Shown in pieces: positions 43,708-52,047 of a DNA stretch of 64,000 bases. Made by a program: the position numbers and the translations under genes. The stretch is taken from the NCBI GenBank assembly GCA_017507125.1, contig JAFWBQ010000121.1:33790-97789 (forward strand), read 5' to 3'. The stretch comes from Lentisphaeria bacterium. GTDB taxonomy: Bacteria > Verrucomicrobiota > Lentisphaeria > Victivallales > Victivallaceae. The notes under the pieces were generated by a model, which searched no databases, was not told the origin of the DNA, and saw only the letters and a list, made by a program, of their open reading frames with translations. Each line of letters starts with the position of its first letter. Position 1 is the stretch's first letter.

Positions 43708-45177
43708 TCAATTTTTACGCAGACGTTCAGCCAGTTCCCGCTTGCGCTCTTTAAGGATCTCTGCCTCTTTCTTGACTTTGTAGAAGGGGTCAAGGGGATA
43801 ACAACCGGAAACAAGACCGTTACGGGGGGCTGTGGTACAATCGCCGAAGGTACGGCAGAGCTTCTTTGTCTGCATGGGAGCTCCGGCAAGTGAGTCGGCG
43901 CAGATCTCAGGATAGGCAAGAGCCTGACGGCCGATGCCTATAAAGTCTGCCTGATTGTCTCGGACGACTCTCTGGGCAATGTTGACCATGTACTCCTGGA
44001 GACAGCTGTATCCGGATCCGACCAGCTTGATTCTGTCGCCGAACTCTTTCTTGAGTTCTGCCACAGTTTCGATCTGCCGGCAGGCGCCGGCAACGGGATC
44101 TTCCGGGGGCAAATAGCCATCCCAGACTGGATAGTAGGCAGGACGCTGGAAATGAGGATTGTAGTAGGGACTGCACACGGTGGTACAGACCAGTTCAATG
44201 CCAAGCTGACAGCAAAGTTCAAGGAACATCTTTGTTTCAGTCAGATCCCTTCCCAATCCGGTTCCGTCACCGCCGAAAGCGTAAGGATAATTGCCGACCT
44301 TGACATCGCCCCGTTCCATGGGAACGCCGCGGCGGTCAGCCCCCGGCTCAAAGGGAATACAGTCAAAGAGAGAAAGGCGTGTGGCAATGGCAAGACCGGG
44401 GGCGGCTTCACGGATCGCTTCAACGATCTCTCTGAAAAAACGGGTACGGTTTTCAAAAGAACCACCGTAGGCGCCCGGACGGGTGAAGGCACTCAGAAAT
44501 TCGTGTCCGAGATAGCCGTGTGCCATTTTCACGTCAACAAAGTCAAAGCCCAGTTTTTGTGCCAGAACAGCGGCTTGGGCAAAGTGTTTCACCACATTGG
44601 GGATTTCACTGTCACTGATGATGTTGGCTGAAGTACAATGAAATCTCTCATCCAGAAGCGGATGTGAATAAGCGGTCACAGACTCAAGTTTTGCATCATC
44701 ATGGGGATGGCTGTAACGTCCGGAGTGGGTCAGCTGCAGACCGATGAGCGTATCATCAGCTGTACCGAAACGTTCTGCATGGATTTTTCGCATATCATCC
44801 AGAAGCGCTCCCAGCTTGGAAGCATTGCTGTCAGTGAGCATCAGCTGCCGGGTGTTGCTTCTGCCTGACTCCATAACGGCACAGGCTTCACAGCCGAAAA
44901 GAAGTTTGGCTCCGGAAATGGCAAAGTTGTGCCATCTGCGGCGGGTCAGGTCACTGGGGGCACCGTCACTTTCGCAGTCCCAGCCTTCCATAGGGAGAAT
45001 ACACCACCGGTTGCCCACTTTTCTGGAGTAGACACTGATTTCTTTCCCCATGGGGGAATTGGGGGTTGATTCGATCACATCGTCAAGTTCCTGCTTCAAG
45101 CCTAAAGAACGCAGATGTGCCCGGAACTCTGCCGGAGTCTTAAAAGATGATATTTTGGGAATTGCAGCGTTGCTCAT
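43708..45177 (-). CDS. Old Yellow Enzyme-family FMN oxidoreductase
   Basis: A 489-residue TIM-barrel flavoprotein. Motifs: IGLQLTHSGRYSHP (FMN-binding HSGR), the catalytic region VDVKMAHGYLGHEFLSAFTR followed by GAYGGSFENRTRFFREIVEAI, and FIGIGRQALAYP near the phosphate site. It begins with a stretch (residues 1-100) longer than plain OYE. The end has Cys in LCRTFGDCTT and SGC, recalling the FeS site of 2,4-dienoyl-CoA reductase-like members but with altered spacing. Substrate unknown. Immediately follows the VOC gene without gap. Confidence 0.8.
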   Translation of the reverse strand: MSNAAIPKISSFKTPAEFRAHLRSLGLKQELDDVIESTPNSPMGKEISVYSRKVGNRWCILPMEGWDCESDGAPSDLTRRRWHNFAISGAKLLFGCEACAVMESGRSNTRQLMLTDSNASKLGALLDDMRKIHAERFGTADDTLIGLQLTHSGRYSHPHDDAKLESVTAYSHPLLDERFHCTSANIISDSEIPNVVKHFAQAAVLAQKLGFDFVDVKMAHGYLGHEFLSAFTRPGAYGGSFENRTRFFREIVEAIREAAPGLAIATRLSLFDCIPFEPGADRRGVPMERGDVKVGNYPYAFGGDGTGLGRDLTETKMFLELCCQLGIELVCTTVCSPYYNPHFQRPAYYPVWDGYLPPEDPVAGACRQIETVAELKKEFGDRIKLVGSGYSCLQEYMVNIAQRVVRDNQADFIGIGRQALAYPEICADSLAGAPMQTKKLCRTFGDCTTAPRNGLVSGCYPLDPFYKVKKEAEILKERKRELAERLRKN

Positions 45178-45525
45178 TTATTTTTCCTCCATAACAAAAA
45201 ATTGATTGCCTTCAGGGTCTGTTCCTCTGCGGCATTCATCATATCCTAAATGAAAAGTTTCCTTGAATAAGGGATATCCTGACTTTTTCAGACGCGCTTC
45301 AAGTGCAGCCATATCGGGGGTTGTGAAGCTCCAACTGGCAGCTGAAGAACCGTGTTCAAGGAACTTTGCGGTGGTTTTTATCAGATAAAGTCCCGACTCT
45401 TCTCCCAGACGGTAGAAACAACCGAAAGATGAGATCAATTCAGACGAACCGATCTGCAGTACTTCCCGGTAAAACTTGTCACAAAGCGGTAAATCATTGA
45501 CTTTGATGACGACTGCACTTTTCAT
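45178..45525 (-). CDS. VOC/glyoxalase-superfamily protein
   Basis: A 115-residue single-domain VOC protein: AVVIKVNDLPLCDKFYREVLQIG, GLYLIKTT, ALEARLKKSGYPLFKETFHLG and the terminal RRGTDPEGNQFFVMEE, which carries a typical Glu metal-ligand end. AGAGG lies 10 bases before this ATG; an ATG nine bases earlier overlaps the M20 gene stop and is a possible alternative. No specific function can be assigned. Confidence 0.78.
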   Translation of the reverse strand: MKSAVVIKVNDLPLCDKFYREVLQIGSSELISSFGCFYRLGEESGLYLIKTTAKFLEHGSSAASWSFTTPDMAALEARLKKSGYPLFKETFHLGYDECRRGTDPEGNQFFVMEEK

Positions 45526-45530
45526 AAAAA

Positions 45531-46844
45531 TCATACCTCTGCTTCGCGGATGACCGTGGCGTTGAGAGAATCCGCAAGTTCAATATACTCTTTGACAGAA
45601 AGTTTTCCTTCCCGCCTGGCGGCGATCCTTTTGGCTGCTTCAGCGTTGTTGCAGAGAAGGTCGACGGCAATAGCGGCAAGGATCTTGGCATTGGTGACGT
45701 AGGCTTTTTCTTTATCAGAGATCCTGTAACTGACGCCATGAGAAGTTCCGGAGGCACCGGCAGTATATCCGTGAAGGGTCGGCATAATGGTGCTCAAGTC
45801 GCCCATATCTGTGGAACTGCACCGTGAAATGGAGCCACGGTTCGGGATTTCCGGATCGATTTCTCTGACAGCGCTGCTGTAAAACTCTTCAAGTTCATAA
45901 TCATCATACTGGGGCATGTAGCCGGGAATGGTTTCAATTTCAACTCCGGCGCCCACTGCCATGGCGGCGCCGGTCATGGCACGGTCAAACTCCTTGTGGA
46001 GCACTTTAAGAGTTTCGATTTTATCCGCCCGCAGCAGGAATTCCATCTTTGCCTTGTCGGGAATGATGTTGACCACATCTCCGCCTGAGGTGACGATGCC
46101 GTGGATGCGGATCGTAGGATTCATTCCCGCCCAGCGCTCACGCAGAAGTCCAACTGCACTCTGGGCAAGTGTCATGGCGTGAAGCGCGTTGATGCCGCCG
46201 CCGGGAGCAGCCGCATGGCAGGAAAAGCCTTTGAAGGTTACTTTTTTAGTGATAAATCCGTTGTGGGGACCGTAAGCATAGCCGCCGCCGCTGTGGAGCA
46301 TGAATGAGAGAACTACATCATCAAAGACGCCCCGGCGGATCAGTTCACCTTTGCCGCCCAGAGAGGCGATCTTGCCCTGCGAGATCATCTCAAGACGCTT
46401 CTCGATCTCAATGCACTCTTCGGCGGGAACTGCGATGAAAGCGATTTTTCCGCAGAGTTCTTTATTGATCCCGGCGGCGGCGATACCGATAGCGGTTCCC
46501 AGCATGCCGGCCATGCTGGCATTGTGCCCGCAGGAGTGGACTGCGCCTGTTTCCGGATCACACTCCGGATGAGTGGGCAGGATCAGCGAATCCATTTCAC
46601 CCAATATGGCAATGGTGGGACCTTCTGAAGAAAAGGTCATATCTGCCCGGACTCCGGTCACCCCCAGTTTTTCCTGAACAGGCAAGTTAAGGGATTTCAG
46701 GATTTGGGCTGTCAGGGCTGCTGTTTTGAACTCTCTGTAACCGGGCTCAGGATTTTTCCAGATGGTTTCACCGATTTCTATGATTTGTTCCGCGTTGGCA
46801 TCAATAGCGGCAAATACTTTGGCTTTCAATTCTGCGTTTGACAT
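45531..46844 (-). CDS. M20-family amidohydrolase, AbgB-like
   Basis: A 437-residue metallohydrolase. IWKNPEPGYREFKTA, LGEMDSL (metal Asp), HSCGHNASMAGMLG (the CGHN form typical of aminobenzoyl-glutamate hydrolase AbgB rather than CGHD), VPAEECIE, GFSCHAAAPGGGINALHAMTL (dimerisation domain), SSTDMGDLS and TAGASGTSH. It hydrolyses an N-acyl amino acid, for example folate-derived p-aminobenzoyl-glutamate. A good AGGAG lies 7 bases before the ATG. First gene of a four-gene cluster with VOC, OYE and ThuA members. Confidence 0.85.
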   Translation of the reverse strand: MSNAELKAKVFAAIDANAEQIIEIGETIWKNPEPGYREFKTAALTAQILKSLNLPVQEKLGVTGVRADMTFSSEGPTIAILGEMDSLILPTHPECDPETGAVHSCGHNASMAGMLGTAIGIAAAGINKELCGKIAFIAVPAEECIEIEKRLEMISQGKIASLGGKGELIRRGVFDDVVLSFMLHSGGGYAYGPHNGFITKKVTFKGFSCHAAAPGGGINALHAMTLAQSAVGLLRERWAGMNPTIRIHGIVTSGGDVVNIIPDKAKMEFLLRADKIETLKVLHKEFDRAMTGAAMAVGAGVEIETIPGYMPQYDDYELEEFYSSAVREIDPEIPNRGSISRCSSTDMGDLSTIMPTLHGYTAGASGTSHGVSYRISDKEKAYVTNAKILAAIAVDLLCNNAEAAKRIAARREGKLSVKEYIELADSLNATVIREAEV

Positions 46845-46925
46845 AACCTGACTCCTGTGTAATGCTTTTAGGTTTTCCGGGAAGAGCCGTCACAGACAGT
46901 TCTTCTGAGGGAAAAATTTATTTTT

Positions 46926-47747
46926 TCAAATACGCACCTGGGGCTGCATACGGTAATAGGCTCCTTCAAGGAGCGTTACGGCTGTTTCTGCAATGTTTCT
47001 GGGATCCGCGAAGCCTTTGACAAAAAGGTCAAGGTACACCGTACGTTTCTCAGAATCGGCGGCTCCGGAAAGAGAGCCGCCATCCAACAGCTGCACGAAG
47101 GTACTCCAACCTTTTTCTCCGGGAACGACAGCTAATTTTCCGGAAGGAACCAACTCTGTTTTTTTGAGAAATGCGCTGACGAATCCTTCAACAGCTTTTT
47201 CGGAACTGAAATCCAGATTGTTACAATCGCAGATATCCATGGCACATGAGATACCCCTTGCACGGGTTTCTTCACAGCGGCTTTTCCATGAGAGCTGAAA
47301 GGAGTGGCACTTTTGCTCTTCCATCACAGGCACCATCCGTTCAACTCCATTGTTGCCCACGATACCCCGGTTGAACAGGCTGGACACAACATATTGTTTT
47401 GAGGCGATCCCTTCGGCGATCACTTCTACAGCCCTGTCAAAATTCACACTGTCACCGCAGGTGAAAAGATCAACAGCAGCATATTCATGTTCGGGCCACG
47501 CGTGAACTGCAAAGTGTGATTCACTGATTATGACGACACCAGAAACTCCCTGAGGAACAAACTGGTGAAAATTGGAGTTGATGACAGTTGCTCCTGATTT
47601 CCAGGCAGCATTGACAAAAACCTCTTCCATGAGAGCGGCATCTGCCAGTTTGGCAGGGTCGCAATCATAAAATTCAATCGTCTCCTGACGTCCGAGGGCG
47701 AATCCCTTCGCCCCGCAGACGCAATTTCCGGAACCGGGTTCGATCAT
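46926..47747 (-). CDS. speH: S-adenosylmethionine decarboxylase with a second AdoMetDC-like domain
   Basis: A 273-residue protein; the bacterial single-domain proenzyme is ~125. Residues 15-130 carry the self-processing motif IISESHFAVHAWPEHEYAAVDLFTCGD: cleavage before Ser77 gives the pyruvoyl group, and His78 and Cys97 are the usual partners. It makes decarboxylated AdoMet for spermidine. Residues ~165-273 look like a second copy of the fold (MDICDCNNLDF..., WSTFVQLLDGGSLSG, AVYLDLFVKGF), without a SESH-type processing site. It might be a fused inactive domain that stabilises the active one. Follows the ppiD-like gene by 6 bases. Confidence 0.82.
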   Translation of the reverse strand: MIEPGSGNCVCGAKGFALGRQETIEFYDCDPAKLADAALMEEVFVNAAWKSGATVINSNFHQFVPQGVSGVVIISESHFAVHAWPEHEYAAVDLFTCGDSVNFDRAVEVIAEGIASKQYVVSSLFNRGIVGNNGVERMVPVMEEQKCHSFQLSWKSRCEETRARGISCAMDICDCNNLDFSSEKAVEGFVSAFLKKTELVPSGKLAVVPGEKGWSTFVQLLDGGSLSGAADSEKRTVYLDLFVKGFADPRNIAETAVTLLEGAYYRMQPQVRI

Positions 47748-47753
47748 AGTTTG

Positions 47754-49403
47754 TCAGCGCTCGGCAGTGATGGAGGGATCAAGAGTGCACTGGGAACTGA
47801 GTTCTTCCATAAATGCAGACTGGAGCTGTTGAGATTTCTGCATACGCACAATCATCATATACTGACTCTCTTTGCCCTTGTAGTTCTTGTAATCAGGAGC
47901 CTTTCTGGAAACCAGACTGACCATCTGCAAATTGGTCATGGGGGCAGAAACAGCACCCACGGACATGTTGAGAGCAGTTACCATTGCCTGCTGGAACTTG
48001 AAGTCAGCGGCAGGTTCAGCAAGAGTGAACTTCAATGTTGTGTATTTTACCCCTTTGAGAGAGCTGAAAGCCTTTGCCTGCTGAGCGGCAGGGAGTTTAC
48101 GGATCGCAACGTAAGCTGTTTCGGCTGCTTTGCGGGCCGCCTTGTAAAGTTTATCCTGAGCCAGATCGGCGCGGACCTGAGCGAGCACCTCATCCACTTT
48201 GGCAGGACGGGTCGCGGTACGGCTGCGCAGAAATCCGACACAAACACCGTCAGTCGTTGCGACAGCTTTAGTCACAGGATTACCTGCCACCTGATTGAGC
48301 GCATTTACCAAATCCGCAGAGTGGATGGAGCCGATGCTGCTGGCGTTCAGAAGGACTTTGGGGGCTTCAACCACTGCAAGTTTGAGATTATCGGCAACGC
48401 GGCAGAAGGCTTTGACTTTTTCACTCTGCTGGTTTACGGCTGAAACAGCATCAGCAGCAGTAATGGCGAATTCTTCCGCAGCGCGCTGAGCCATATCGGC
48501 ACTTTCGATCTTTACAAATTCATCGCGAACTTTGGCTTTGACTGAAGCAAAAGGTTGAGTTTTTCCATCTTTTCCTGCAAAAAGGCTCTTGTTGGCATTG
48601 TAGAATTTGAGAAGTTCCCTGTCAGTCGCTTTTCTGGCGGCCTGGGCGGTGAAAAGATTATTTTTGAATTCAACGACCATGACATCCAGCCAACCGGGAA
48701 TATTATAGTTTTTCTGATTGGCGCTGAAGAAAGTATTGATCTCTTTCTGCTCTGCTCCGGGAAGTTCGCTGACTTTGGCAGCCTGGGGCTTGACCATTGC
48801 AGGCGCCTTGCCAAGCTGGAACTCAGCAACCTTGATCTCATAAGAGGTATTGAAGCGGCGGAAAAAATCTCTTGCTTCACCGGGAGTGACCACAACAGTA
48901 CCGGCGAGATTGTTCTGGAACTTGTTGATCAGAAGAATGGTGCGGAGCGCTTCTTCGATGTCGCTTCTGGTAATTCCCATTCTGCTCAGATTGGTCTGAA
49001 GATTATTGTATTTTTTGAGGTCAAATTTGCCGTCGGTCTGAAGCATGGGATGCTGTTTCAGGGCCGCTGCGACCTCTTTGTCGCTGGCGGCGATGCCAAG
49101 GGATTTAGCCTTTTCAAGAATGCAGTAAAAGAAGAATTGCTGTTCAATGCGGGGCTCGCCTACAGGGAATCCCAACTGATTGCAGATTTCAAGACTCCGG
49201 TGAAGCGGACGCAGATCATCATAGGTTACAGCCTTCCCGAAGGCAGTGCCTACTTTTGCTCCGCTGCCGGTTTCAGGACCGAAACCAAAGAAGGAGCCGG
49301 GCACCATAAAGCCGATGAAGGAGATGATGATGACGATGGTGATCAATCCGAAAAGCCAGCGGCTGTGACGGTGGAACACGCTGTTGAGTTTTTTGATGAT
49401 CAT
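47754..49403 (-). CDS. PpiD/SurA-N-like membrane-anchored chaperone
   Basis: A 549-residue protein. A cytoplasmic basic start, a single membrane segment (WLFGLITIVIIISFIGFMVPG, residues 16-36), then a long periplasmic domain. Residues 50-165 match the helical SurA_N/PpiD chaperone unit (AFGKAVTYDDLRPLHRS..., LGIAASDKEVAAALKQHP, GITRSDIEEALRTILLINKFQ). No parvulin active site was recognised in the 250-390 region, so it may be a chaperone without isomerase activity. It is in the gyrA-to-speH cluster. Confidence 0.72.
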   Translation of the reverse strand: MIIKKLNSVFHRHSRWLFGLITIVIIISFIGFMVPGSFFGFGPETGSGAKVGTAFGKAVTYDDLRPLHRSLEICNQLGFPVGEPRIEQQFFFYCILEKAKSLGIAASDKEVAAALKQHPMLQTDGKFDLKKYNNLQTNLSRMGITRSDIEEALRTILLINKFQNNLAGTVVVTPGEARDFFRRFNTSYEIKVAEFQLGKAPAMVKPQAAKVSELPGAEQKEINTFFSANQKNYNIPGWLDVMVVEFKNNLFTAQAARKATDRELLKFYNANKSLFAGKDGKTQPFASVKAKVRDEFVKIESADMAQRAAEEFAITAADAVSAVNQQSEKVKAFCRVADNLKLAVVEAPKVLLNASSIGSIHSADLVNALNQVAGNPVTKAVATTDGVCVGFLRSRTATRPAKVDEVLAQVRADLAQDKLYKAARKAAETAYVAIRKLPAAQQAKAFSSLKGVKYTTLKFTLAEPAADFKFQQAMVTALNMSVGAVSAPMTNLQMVSLVSRKAPDYKNYKGKESQYMMIVRMQKSQQLQSAFMEELSSQCTLDPSITAER

Positions 49404-49425
49404 AACTTTTTTCCTTTCCTGTGTT

Positions 49426-50391
49426 TTATTTGGAAGTTTTTGTTGTTAACTGGATCTCTATTTCATTTGGCTCAATGGAAACAACCTCAATTTGAGGCGC
49501 TGTAACGGCACAACGCAGAGGAATCTGCCGTCTGCCGGGAGTCGCTGATCTGACTGTGTCTGCAAAAACCCGTACCTGATCTTCTGTCAGAGAGGCAATT
49601 TTTTCGACAGGTCCCCTCAATACGACAGTCACTCCTCCGGGCAGGGGGGAGAGTAAAGAGGCGGTAAGAGTGCTTTCCGGGGAACTCAGGAGCGTTACCG
49701 GCAGGCGCATGGAGCGTTTGCTGTACAACGAATCCAACGTGACTCTGACAAGAACTGTTGCCGGTGAAGCAATGACGCCATTGGGTAATGTGACCGGGGC
49801 ATTGAACTCAAAAAAGTCCTGCGCTCCGCCGAGAGGAACCGGACGTGTATGCACTTCTGAAAGCTCTGACAGTATATTTTCAGGGCCGGTGACCAGAATC
49901 TTTTCCGGAATCGTTTCACAGTTCAGCTTTTTCCCGAGAGGCACAGCTTTGTCAAAAGAGACCTTTACAGGGACATGACGCTCTCTGCGGCTGAGCAGAG
50001 TCAGCCTGAGATTTCCGTCTTCAGGAAAATCTATAGAGTACAGAGAGAATTTCCTGTCAGTGATCCGTATGTTTTTCGGGGTCACCTTCACAAGAAAAGA
50101 GCCGTCAGGCTGGCGGTTTTGTGAACTGACCTTGACTGAAACCTGAACTTTGCTCTGAACAAATTCAGCTCCCGGTTTACCTTTCAAGGTAAGCGCAATT
50201 TCCGGCGGTTTACCGGTCTGCTCCTGAAGTTCGGGTGAAAGTGCCAGCGTGACGGGAACACGCACCCGGGTCAGATGCCGATCCGAAGTCAGCTGAAAGT
50301 TCAGATGCATGTAGAGAAAGAGGGCGAAAGCGAGTGCCACTCCCCGGCGCAGAGGATCGCGTTTGATGAATTGCCAGATCTTAGTCAGCAT
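49426..50391 (-). CDS. cdaR: YbbR-repeat protein, CdaR-like
   Basis: A 321-residue protein with one N-terminal membrane helix (RRGVALAFALFLYMHLN) then three beta-rich YbbR-like repeats (VRVPVTLALSPELQEQ..., RRERHVPVKVSFDKAVPLGKKL, SMRLPVTLLSSPESTL). CdaR is known to bind and regulate the diadenylate cyclase CdaA. The ATG at 50391 has a near-perfect GAGGAGG 8 bases upstream; the frame could be extended 54 bases but without such a site. It overlaps cdaA by 11 bases, the usual operon pairing. Confidence 0.85.
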   Translation of the reverse strand: MLTKIWQFIKRDPLRRGVALAFALFLYMHLNFQLTSDRHLTRVRVPVTLALSPELQEQTGKPPEIALTLKGKPGAEFVQSKVQVSVKVSSQNRQPDGSFLVKVTPKNIRITDRKFSLYSIDFPEDGNLRLTLLSRRERHVPVKVSFDKAVPLGKKLNCETIPEKILVTGPENILSELSEVHTRPVPLGGAQDFFEFNAPVTLPNGVIASPATVLVRVTLDSLYSKRSMRLPVTLLSSPESTLTASLLSPLPGGVTVVLRGPVEKIASLTEDQVRVFADTVRSATPGRRQIPLRCAVTAPQIEVVSIEPNEIEIQLTTKTSK

Positions 50392-51229
50392 TTTTCGCAC
50401 CTCCTCTTTCCTGAGACTGGTTGAGCAGATGACCTGTATTGTCACACTCTTCCATCACCAGCAGTGTTTCAGAGATATCCGCATCTGCCTTCTGGATGAT
50501 ATACTGTTCAAGAAGATGCTCCAGTTGGGGAATGGAAAGATCCCGGTGGAATTCATCTTTACAGGTGATGCTGATGGCTCCGGTTTCCTCAGACACCACA
50601 ACACTGACGGCATCTGTTTCATCGGAAATACCCAATGCCGCTCTGTGCCGGGTTCCCAACCGGGGGGAGATTTTTTCATTCCGGGTCAGGGGCAGAATGA
50701 CCCGTGCCGCCTGAATACGGTCATCACGGATGATAACAGCTCCGTCATGAAGAGGAGAGTTTGGATAGAAGATAGACTCAAGGATCAGGGCATTCACCTT
50801 GATGTCAAGGGGAATGGAGTCATCAATAAGCATCTGTAATTTGATCCGGCGCTCAATAACAATGAGGGCGCCGCATTTGCGCCGTGACATATCACGTGCA
50901 GCGGCAACGACTTCACCGATAAATTCCCGCTTTTTTTTGCCTTGCCAGACCATGATGCTCCCCAACTGGGCAAGGGCACGGCGCAGCTCCGGCTGAAAGA
51001 TAATGATCAGAGCAAGGAACGCTGAAGCATAAATCGTTGAAAGAATGTAGTTGATGACTTGAAGTCCCAACTGATTGGCTGCAAGAGCAAGTGCCATGAT
51101 ACCGATGAGAGCGCCTGTGAGAACCAGGGAGCCACGGGTGTTTCTGAGATAATAAAGAAGCTCATTGATGACCACAAACAATATGACTACTTCAAGAATG
51201 GCGCGGAGTACTGTAAAAACTGAATCCAT
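50381..51229 (-). CDS. cdaA: Diadenylate cyclase CdaA (c-di-AMP synthase)
   Basis: A 282-residue membrane enzyme making c-di-AMP from two ATP. Three N-terminal membrane segments (AILEVVILFVVINELLYYL, VLTGALIGIMALALAA, TIYASAFLALIIIF) then the DisA_N/DAC domain with both active-site motifs: DGA at residues 162-164 (LHDGAVII) and RHRAA at 194-198. The C-terminus is a helical tail. Adjacent to cdaR and folP, as in Firmicutes-like and PVC genomes (glmM is not next to it here). Transcribed in the same direction as gyrA. Confidence 0.93.
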   Translation of the reverse strand: MDSVFTVLRAILEVVILFVVINELLYYLRNTRGSLVLTGALIGIMALALAANQLGLQVINYILSTIYASAFLALIIIFQPELRRALAQLGSIMVWQGKKKREFIGEVVAAARDMSRRKCGALIVIERRIKLQMLIDDSIPLDIKVNALILESIFYPNSPLHDGAVIIRDDRIQAARVILPLTRNEKISPRLGTRHRAALGISDETDAVSVVVSEETGAISITCKDEFHRDLSIPQLEHLLEQYIIQKADADISETLLVMEECDNTGHLLNQSQERGGAKNAD

Positions 51230-51234
51230 GATTT

Positions 51235-52047
51235 TTACGCTCCTTTTCTGTCATAGTTCATGGCGCGCCGCAGGGCGCCAACATCATGAGTGCGGATCAC
51301 TGAAGCACCGTCTGCGATGAGCTTGCACTCAAGTCTGACCGTTTCAGCTCCCCTGGAGTCCGGAGTCCCCCCCATGAAAGATTTGCGTGATATCCCCCAA
51401 AGCCAGGGGTATTCCCGGGAAAAACGGGAAGCCTCATCAATAAGTGTACGGCATTGATCGGCATTTTTGGCAAAGCCGATGCCGGGATCGAGCCAGATAT
51501 GATCTTTGGCAACTCCGGCAGCGGCGGCAGAATGCACTGCTTCTCTCAGTTCGGCTTCCACACTCTGACGCACTCCTGCAGGGTAGAAGGTGTACCGGGG
51601 AGAATCCATATCCGCCGGAGTTCCCCGGGAATGGCAGAGAACAAGTGTGGCATTGGCAACTGCAACAGCTTCCAGAAGTGCCGGATCTCTGCCCATGCTG
51701 ACATCATTGATGATATGTGCCCCTTCAGCTAAAGCCGCAGCGGCTGTTTCCCCGTGACGGGTGTCCACACTGATCAACGTATCAGGCAGGAGCTTTTTAA
51801 GTTCCTGCAGTACAGGCAGAAGCCGGCGGCACTCCTCTTGAGGAGTTACTCCGGTGCTGCCGGGACGGGTGGATTCCGCACCCAGATCAAGTATATCTGC
51901 GCCTGCCTCAAAAAGGGCAAAAGCCCTCCTTACCGCTGACTCCGGCGCTGAAGAAGGGCCTTCGCTGAAGGAGTCACCGGTGATATTGACGATGCCCATA
52001 ATGGCGCACCGTTTCATATTTCTGAGGCAAGATGCGGGATCAAACAT
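51235..52047 (-). CDS. folP: Dihydropteroate synthase
   Basis: A 270-residue TIM-barrel folate enzyme joining pABA to hydroxymethyl-dihydropterin diphosphate. Motifs: IMGIVNITGDSFSEG, ADILDLGAESTRPGS, LISVDTRHGETA, HIINDVSM, LVLCHSRG, IWLDPGIGFAKN, GISRKSFM, IRTHDVG. The start overlaps the gyrA stop by one base (TAATG). Gives gyrA-folP-cdaA-cdaR translation coupling. Confidence 0.95.
   Translation of the reverse strand: MFDPASCLRNMKRCAIMGIVNITGDSFSEGPSSAPESAVRRAFALFEAGADILDLGAESTRPGSTGVTPQEECRRLLPVLQELKKLLPDTLISVDTRHGETAAAALAEGAHIINDVSMGRDPALLEAVAVANATLVLCHSRGTPADMDSPRYTFYPAGVRQSVEAELREAVHSAAAAGVAKDHIWLDPGIGFAKNADQCRTLIDEASRFSREYPWLWGISRKSFMGGTPDSRGAETVRLECKLIADGASVIRTHDVGALRRAMNYDRKGA

Noticed and set aside
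47754..49403. Parvulin isomerase activity in the PpiD-like protein
   Set aside because: The N-terminal chaperone unit is visible but no parvulin active-site pattern was found in the expected region.
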